This document shows, piece by piece, positions 58,208 through 64,000 of a stretch of DNA of 64,000 nucleotides. The stretch covers positions 1-64,000 of the forward strand of contig JAAVZY010000072.1 of assembly GCA_022791945.1 (NCBI GenBank), given 5' to 3'. Source of the stretch: Oscillospiraceae bacterium (GTDB lineage: Bacteria; Bacillota; Clostridia; Oscillospirales; Ruminococcaceae). Both the position numbers and the translations under genes were made by a program. Below the pieces are notes generated by a model. It saw only the letters and a program-made list of their open reading frames with translations, ran no database searches and had not been told where the DNA came from. How positions within the stretch are numbered: the stretch's first letter is position 1; each line of letters begins with the position of its first letter.

Positions 58208-59281
58208 CTATTCGCCCGCCGCCGCCAGCTTCAGCGCCTGATCCGCGGTGATCAGCGCGTCGATAAGATCCTCCAGGTTTCCGTTGAGATTCTGCTCCAG
58301 CTGATAGGAGGTGTAGTTGATCCGATGATCCGTCAGCCGTCCCTGGGGATAGTTATAGGTGCGGATCCGCTCGCTCCGGTCCCCGGTGCCTACCTGGGAG
58401 CGGCGCTGATCGGCGATCCGATCGTCCTGCTCCCGCTGCTTCATCTCCAGCAGCTTGGAGCGGAGCATCCGCATACAGGTTTCCCGGTTCTGAAGCTGGC
58501 TCCGCTCGGTCTGGCAGGAAACCACCAGCCCGCTGGGCTTGTGGGTCATCCGCACCGCGGAGGAAACCTTATTCACGTTCTGCCCGCCCGCGCCGCCGGA
58601 ACGGTAGGTTTCAAACTCCAGATCGGCAGGATTCAGCTCGAACTCCACCTCCTCCACCTCCGGCAGAACCGCCACGGTAACGGTGGAGGTGTGGATCCGG
58701 CCCTGGGACTCTGTCTCAGGCACCCGCTGAACCCGATGAACGCCGCTTTCAAATTTTAGCCGGGAGTAAGCGCCCTCCCCGCTGATAGAGAAGGTAACCT
58801 CCTTGATGCCGCCAAGCTCGGTGTCGTTCAGGTTCATGATCTCCACCTTCCAGCGCCTGGACTCGGCGTACATGCTGTACATCCGGAACAGGGAGTTGGC
58901 AAAGAGGGCCGCCTCGTCCCCGCCGGCGCCGCCCCGGATCTCCACAATGACATTCTTGTCGTCGTTGGGATCCCTGGGAAGGAGCAGGAGCCGCAGCTGA
59001 TCGGCGCAGGCGTCCATCCCGGCGCGGCCCTCGTCGTACTGATCCTGGGCCATCTCCTTCAGCTCAGGCTCCAGCCCGCCCCCGTCCAGCATTTCCCGCG
59101 CCTCCTCAAAGGCGTCCTTTGCCTTCTGGTACTCCCGAAATTTCTCCACGATAACGGAGAGATTTTTATGCTCCTTCATAAGCTTTTTGTATTCGGCCGG
59201 ATCGCTGACCACGTCGGGATCCATCAGCCGCCGGTTGATTTCCTCAAACCGTTCCTCAATCAGCTTCAGCTTTTCAAACAT
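58208..59281 (-). CDS. prfA: Peptide chain release factor 1
   Basis: [69 protein letters not shown]. Confidence 0.96.
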   Translation of the reverse strand: MFEKLKLIEERFEEINRRLMDPDVVSDPAEYKKLMKEHKNLSVIVEKFREYQKAKDAFEEAREMLDGGGLEPELKEMAQDQYDEGRAGMDACADQLRLLLLPRDPNDDKNVIVEIRGGAGGDEAALFANSLFRMYSMYAESRRWKVEIMNLNDTELGGIKEVTFSISGEGAYSRLKFESGVHRVQRVPETESQGRIHTSTVTVAVLPEVEEVEFELNPADLEFETYRSGGAGGQNVNKVSSAVRMTHKPSGLVVSCQTERSQLQNRETCMRMLRSKLLEMKQREQDDRIADQRRSQVGTGDRSERIRTYNYPQGRLTDHRINYTSYQLEQNLNGNLEDLIDALITADQALKLAAAGE

Positions 59282-59344
59282 ATCGCTTCACCTCTCAAAA
59301 GAGCTTCACCTGTAATGTTTCAGAGCGAGAACGCCCCCATACTC

Positions 59345-59421
59345 CCCCAAAAGACGGGAATCCAAGGGGAGCCGGCTCCCCTCGGCAGGAGTTTGAGGGC
59401 AGCGCCCTCAAGGTCTTGGCC
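59345..59421. repeat. Short hairpin-mosaic unit S
   Basis: ccaaggggagccggctcccctcgg; tttgagggcagcgccctcaagg. Confidence 0.85.
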
Positions 59422-59422
59422 G

Positions 59423-59605
59423 CTAACCCTCACGGAGGATCTTCTTCACGCTTTTTTCGATTTTGCTGCGGGGAGCCATGAGCTCCCGGCCGCATTTGAC
59501 GCATCGGAGCTTAAAATCCGCCCCGATCCGCAGGACCAGGAACTTGTTTTCCCCACAGGGATGATTCTTTTTCATTTGCAGCAGATCGTTTACCTGTATG
59601 TCCAC
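59423..59605 (-). CDS. DUF951 family protein; GTG start
   Basis: DIQVNDLLQMKKNHPCGENKFLVLRIGADFKLRCVKCGRELMAPRSKIEKSVKKIL. Confidence 0.92.
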   Translation of the reverse strand: MDIQVNDLLQMKKNHPCGENKFLVLRIGADFKLRCVKCGRELMAPRSKIEKSVKKILREG

Positions 59606-59809
59606 TTGCAGCGCCCCCGTCCTTCCAGCGCGGACATTCCACATTGTTCCAACCTGTACAGTATACCATAGTTTCCCGGCAAAAGGCAAATATTTTTATT
59701 GCTGTCCGGAGAAAATCTGCTGACACTAAGAGGGCCGGCTTCGCCGGTGAATACTGGTACAGAAAGGAAGGCTTCCCGGCTCTGCCCGGGAGGCCGCGGT
59801 AAAGCCATT

Positions 59810-60196
59810 ATGGAGAAAACCATCACAGCGGAATTTGATTCTGTGGATCAAGCCGCCTTCGCTTTAAAGAATATCACCGACCATTTTCCCGGAGTGTCCC
59901 GGGTCAAGCTCAGCCGCCGGGAGGAAGCCCATCAGCGGCACGGCATGGAGCTGTTCACCGCGCCCTACGGCCCGGTTGCGGCCAACGGCATCCCCCAGGG
60001 GATGGGCTTCGCCACCGCCGCCGGCGTGGAAAGCCTGGCTCCCGCTGTCGCCACCCTCGGAGAGCCGGAGGAGGAATGGGAGAATCCCAACGACCACCAG
60101 AAGACCTTCGTTTCCCTCACGGTCCCCGAGCGGGACGCCGGACGGATCAGCTCCGCCATCTACACCGGCGGCGGGCATGACCTGAAGGAAAGCTGA
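59810..60196 (+). CDS. Hypothetical protein
   Basis: MEKTITAEFDSVDQAAFALKNITDHFPGVSRVKLSRRE...TFVSLTVPERDAGRISSAIYTGGGHDLKES. Confidence 0.65.
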   Translation: MEKTITAEFDSVDQAAFALKNITDHFPGVSRVKLSRREEAHQRHGMELFTAPYGPVAANGIPQGMGFATAAGVESLAPAVATLGEPEEEWENPNDHQKTFVSLTVPERDAGRISSAIYTGGGHDLKES

Positions 60197-60427
60197 GCCG
60201 CCGGGCATTCCTATCCTTTACAAAACTGTTACAGTTCCGTCTTGGTTCGGACAGATTCCGGACTTGCCACCGGACAGCCCGAGTGGTATACTGTGGTATG
60301 CTATCAAGAAATCCGCAGAACCCCCCTGCCGCGTCAAAGCTTTCCCCGAAGCGCTCAGGACGTTATTTTGACGGATTTCTATCAAAAGCTGGCTTTTGGC
60401 AAAACGTGGATAAAGGAGAGTCCGAAT

Positions 60428-61192
60428 ATGTCCAGCCTGGACGAATATAAGAAGCAGCAGCAGGAGCTCATGAAGGCCCGGCGGATCAAAACCACGATCC
60501 CCACCTCGGAGCTGGAAAGGCAGGACGATTCCGCAGCCAAAATCGTCCCCCGCACCTTCAAGGAAAAATGGATCAACTACTGGTATCATTACAAGCTGGT
60601 TACTCTGGCGGCTGTGGCCGGAGCGGCGCTGGTGTTCTCTTTCGTCTGGTCCGTCACCCACGCGACCAAATATGACGCCTCCATCTCGGTGGTCACCTCC
60701 TTCCCCTTTGAAACCATCGGGGAATCCCTCCACCGGGAGCTGGATCCCTTTCTGGAGGACGGGAACGGAGACGGAAAGGTAAACCTGCTCCTGGCTTATT
60801 ATGCCCTGCCTGATCCCGACAATCCGGTCACCCAGTCAGACGCCCAGGCTCAGATGGCCCAGCAGATGAAGCTGGTTGCCCAGCTTTCCCTGGGAGAGGA
60901 TTTCCTGTTCCTAGTAGACGATCTGGGCTACGAGAAGCTCCACGGCCAATATGAGCTGGCGTTCGAGGATCTCTCCGCCTATTCGGACAGCGACCGGGTG
61001 GAGGGGGACAAATACCGGCTCAACGGCACCAAGCTCCTGGCGGATATCGGCCTGGGAGATTGGGAGGATCCCCTCTACCTGTGCCTTTCGGATTTCAGCG
61101 CTTACGACGAGCGCACCCAGACTAAGAAGGACCTGATTCAGCTCCACGACACCTCTCTCTCTATGCTCAAAGCCCTCATGGCCGCAGGGTGA
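60428..61192 (+). CDS. Hypothetical single-TM protein
   Basis: MSSLDEYKKQQQELMKARR...FKEKWINYWYHYKLVTLAAVAGAALVFSFVWSVTHATKYDASISVVTS. Confidence 0.75.
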   Translation: MSSLDEYKKQQQELMKARRIKTTIPTSELERQDDSAAKIVPRTFKEKWINYWYHYKLVTLAAVAGAALVFSFVWSVTHATKYDASISVVTSFPFETIGESLHRELDPFLEDGNGDGKVNLLLAYYALPDPDNPVTQSDAQAQMAQQMKLVAQLSLGEDFLFLVDDLGYEKLHGQYELAFEDLSAYSDSDRVEGDKYRLNGTKLLADIGLGDWEDPLYLCLSDFSAYDERTQTKKDLIQLHDTSLSMLKALMAAG

Positions 61193-61194
61193 CG

Positions 61195-61657
61195 GGAGTC
61201 TCTGCGGGAACTGGCTCCCCTTGGATTCCCATCTTTTGGGGGTGGGGGACCTGCCTCGCTGGTACTCCCCGCAGAGACGATCGCCCGCCTACCCATTTTT
61301 TCGTAAAGAAAAAATGGGTAGGCGGGCTGCGCAGGGGCTGCGACGCAGAGGGCTTCGAGCGTGTTCTGCGCAGATTTTCTGCGCGGTGCAGGAAGTATCC
61401 CGCACCCGGGAGGGAGCTTTTTTCTTTACGAAAAAAGCGTACTGCGGGAATCAGACTGCCTGCGTGGCAGAAGGCCGGAAGTCTGTACAGGCTCAACCCC
61501 ACCCCTTTTCCGCCCTTAAAAAATAATGGGAATCCAAGGGGAATCCCTCCCCCATGCGCCGCTGGCGGCGCATCTCAGAATTCGGCGAAGCCGAATTCCT
61601 AGGTGCGTCGTGAAACGACGCACCGCAGAGACGCGAGACAGCGTCTCGCGGCCTTGA
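61195..61657. repeat. Hairpin-mosaic locus T, including a perfect 19-bp hairpin
   Basis: cccgcctacccattttttc-gtaaa-gaaaaaatgggtaggcggg; gcttttttctttacgaaaaaagc; gatgcgccgctggcggcgcatc variant; gaattcggcgaagccgaattc; gcgagacagcgtctcgc. Confidence 0.93.
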
Positions 61658-61722
61658 CCGACCACGCACGCAGAAACAAAACGGGCACCACGAAGAAACT
61701 CATTTGTAGAGGGGACAGCAGG

Positions 61723-63096
61723 ATGGCGGCGGAACAGACAGATTTTTCACAGGGGAGCGTCTGGCGGAATATTCTCCGTCTGGCGGTCCCCATGACAGCG
61801 GCGCAGCTGATCAATGTGCTTTACAGCGTGGTGGATCGGGTCTATATCGGCCATATCCCCGGCGCGGCCTCCAACGCCCTGACAGGCGTGGGGGTCACTT
61901 TTCCTATACTCTCCATTGTAATCGCCTTTGCCAACCTGTTCGGCATGGGCGGCGCGCCCATCTTTTCCATCGAGCGGGGCAGAGGCGAGACGGAGAAGGC
62001 CGCACACGCCATGGGCAACACCTTCTCCATGCTGACCGCCTCCGGGATTCTGCTGACGGTTGTGATTCTGATATTCCGGCGGCCTCTGCTGTATCTGTTC
62101 GGGGCCAGCGACGCCACCTTTCCCTATGCGGACAGCTATCTGACCATCTATCTCTGCGGCAGCGTGTTCGTCATGCTGAGCCTGGGAATGAATCAGTTCA
62201 TCAATGCCCAGGGGTTTGGAAGAAAAGGAATGCTGACCGTCCTCCTGGGAGCGGTGATCAATCTTCTGCTGGATCCCCTGTTTATCTTTGTGCTGAAGCT
62301 GGGCGTTCAGGGAGCGGCGCTGGCCACCGTGCTTTCCCAGATGGTTTCCGCCTCCTGGGCGGTGTTTTTCCTCACCCGCCGGGCTCCTATCCGGCTGACA
62401 CTGGAAAATCTGCGGATCCGCTGGCGGCTGGTGGGGCGGATTATGGGGCTGGGGCTTTCCGGATTTATCATGTCCGTGACCAACAGCGGGGTGCAGATTG
62501 TCTGCAACGCCACCCTTCAGGCATGGGGCGGCGATCTCTATGTGGGCGTCATGACGATCCTGAACTCCCTGCGAGAGGTGGCTTCCGCCCCCATCAGCGG
62601 CCTGACGGGAGCGGCCCAGCCGGTGCTGGGATTCAATTACGGCGCCGGTGCTTATCGCCGGGTGCGCGCCGGGATCCGGTTTATGACCATACTCTGCGTA
62701 TCATATACAATGGTGATCTGGGCCTGCCTGCTGCTGTTTCCCCAGCCTTTTATTCAGATTTTCAACAGCGGAGACGACGCCCTGCTTCAGGCGGCGGTGC
62801 CCTCCCTGCATATTTACTTTTTCGGGTTTTTTATGATGTCCCTGCAAATGTCCGGCCAGTCCGCGGCGGTAGGCCTGGGGAAATCCAGACAGGCGGTATT
62901 CTTCTCCCTGCTTAGAAAAGCCTTTATCGTCATCCCGCTGACGCTGATTCTCCCCCATCTGTGGGGATTAGGGGTCAATGGCGTGTTCCTGGCGGAACCC
63001 ATTTCCAATTTTATCGGCGGCGCCGCCTGCTACCTCACCATGCTCCTCACCATCTGGCGCGAGCTGAAACAGGACAGAATTCCCTCATCCCTTTAG
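61723..63096 (+). CDS. MATE family efflux transporter
   Basis: SVWRNILRLAVPMTAAQLINVLYSVVDRVYIGHIPGAASNALTGVGVTFPI; INAQGFGRKGMLTVLLGAVINLLLDPLFIFVLKLGVQGAALATVLSQ. Confidence 0.95.
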   Translation: MAAEQTDFSQGSVWRNILRLAVPMTAAQLINVLYSVVDRVYIGHIPGAASNALTGVGVTFPILSIVIAFANLFGMGGAPIFSIERGRGETEKAAHAMGNTFSMLTASGILLTVVILIFRRPLLYLFGASDATFPYADSYLTIYLCGSVFVMLSLGMNQFINAQGFGRKGMLTVLLGAVINLLLDPLFIFVLKLGVQGAALATVLSQMVSASWAVFFLTRRAPIRLTLENLRIRWRLVGRIMGLGLSGFIMSVTNSGVQIVCNATLQAWGGDLYVGVMTILNSLREVASAPISGLTGAAQPVLGFNYGAGAYRRVRAGIRFMTILCVSYTMVIWACLLLFPQPFIQIFNSGDDALLQAAVPSLHIYFFGFFMMSLQMSGQSAAVGLGKSRQAVFFSLLRKAFIVIPLTLILPHLWGLGVNGVFLAEPISNFIGGAACYLTMLLTIWRELKQDRIPSSL

Positions 63097-63503
63097 AGCC
63101 TGTTCAAGACCTCGAGGGCGCTGCCCTCGAGTCTCCGCAGTGCGTTGTTTCACAACGCACTTAGGAATTCGGCTTCGCCGAATTCTGAGCTGCGACGCAG
63201 AAAGTCCCGAGCGTGTTCTGTTACGCTCGGGACTTTCTGCAAGGAAGGGCTTGACGCTACGCAGGGGCTGCGCAGAAACTCTGTGCGCCGCAGGAAGTAC
63301 CCCGCACGCAGGAGGGAGCTTTTTTCTTTACGTAAAAAGCGGTCTGCGGGAATCAAACTGCCTGCGTGGCAGGCAATCGGAAGTCTGTACAGACTCAACC
63401 CCACCCCTTTTCCGCCCTTAAAAAGCCCTTAAAATTACGGGTTCCAAGGGGATTTAATCCCCTTGGCAGAGCGCGAGACAGAGTCTCGCGGCCTTCCCGC
63501 TGT
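63096..63503. repeat. Hairpin-mosaic locus U with IS5-like left end
   Basis: TTA|GAGCCTGTTCAAGACCTC; ctcgagggcgctgccctcgag; gtgcgttgtttcacaacgcac; gaattcggcttcgccgaattc; gcttttttctttacgtaaaaagc; ccaaggggatttaatccccttgg. Confidence 0.92.
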
Positions 63504-63522
63504 GTACACGCGCCGGTTTCTC

Positions 63523-64000
63523 TCAATCTCTGAACACGCCGCCGGTGGAGCCGGAGGTTACCATAGCTGCATAGCGTTTCAGATAGCCGGAAAGCTCCTT
63601 CTCCGGAGGAACAAAGCCGGCACGGCGGCGGGCAAGCTCCGCCTCCGGAACCGCCAGGGTCACCGTCCGGGCGGGGATATCAATCTCAATGGTGTCCCCT
63701 TCCTGCACCAAAGCGATCAGCCCGCCTTCCGCGGCTTCCGGGCTGATATGTCCGATGGCCGCGCCCCGGGTCGCGCCGGAAAAGCGTCCGTCTGTCAGCA
63801 GGGCTACCTGCCTGTCCAGCCCTACCCCCGCCAGGTTGGCCGTGGGCGCCAGCATCTCCCGCATCCCAGGGCCTCCCTTTGGCCCCTCATACCGGATGAC
63901 TACCACATCTCCAGGGTGAATCTGCCCTCCCAGGATCGCCGCGGAAGCGTCCTCCTCGCAGTCGAATACACGGGCCGGGCCGGTGTGCTTCATCATCTCC
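63523..64000 (-). CDS. ilvD: Dihydroxy-acid dehydratase, C-terminal part (continues past window)
   Basis: [78 protein letters not shown]. Confidence 0.95.
   Translation of the reverse strand, partial: EMMKHTGPARVFDCEEDASAAILGGQIHPGDVVVIRYEGPKGGPGMREMLAPTANLAGVGLDRQVALLTDGRFSGATRGAAIGHISPEAAEGGLIALVQEGDTIEIDIPARTVTLAVPEAELARRRAGFVPPEKELSGYLKRYAAMVTSGSTGGVFRD

Noticed and set aside
2001-63503. Integron attC array
   Set aside because: No integrase and no cassette ORFs between repeats. The hairpins cluster together within gaps between housekeeping genes.

Overview
This 64 kb window is a GC-rich chromosomal segment from a spore-forming Clostridia-type Firmicute, probably Oscillospiraceae-like. 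That placement is inferred from SigG, the DivIVA/YlmH/SepF block, DUF951 and DUF1667. It carries about 45 ordinary genes, including glycerol-oxidoreductase-like FAD proteins, sigG, recG, hemB/hemL, split transketolase, rluD-like, lspA, ileS, divIVA/ylmH/sepF, hfq, miaA, mutL, dinB, PBP1A, paaK-ACT, YfhO, M18 peptidase, coaE, tsaC/sua5, prfA, MATE and ilvD. The left edge holds a tRNA-Arg(CCT), two decayed tandem tRNA-Arg-like copies and decayed IS5- and IS3-type transposases. The unusual content lies in the gaps. At least 20 intergenic spaces are filled with a modular mosaic family of hairpins, roughly 50-750 bp per locus. The outer hairpin modules (CTCGAGG..CCTCGAG and CCAAGGGG..CCCCTTGG) vary between copies, but both arms change together. 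Some cassettes keep their flanks while the whole stem is exchanged. A smaller 160 bp MITE family, and at least one 565 bp mosaic locus, have IS5-like ends (GAGCCTGTTCA...) with TNA target duplications, often exactly at a stop codon. The same end sequence is found on the decayed IS5-type transposase at the left of the window. I consider this hairpin-mosaic/MITE system the best candidate for something undescribed. Its novelty cannot be established without database searches.
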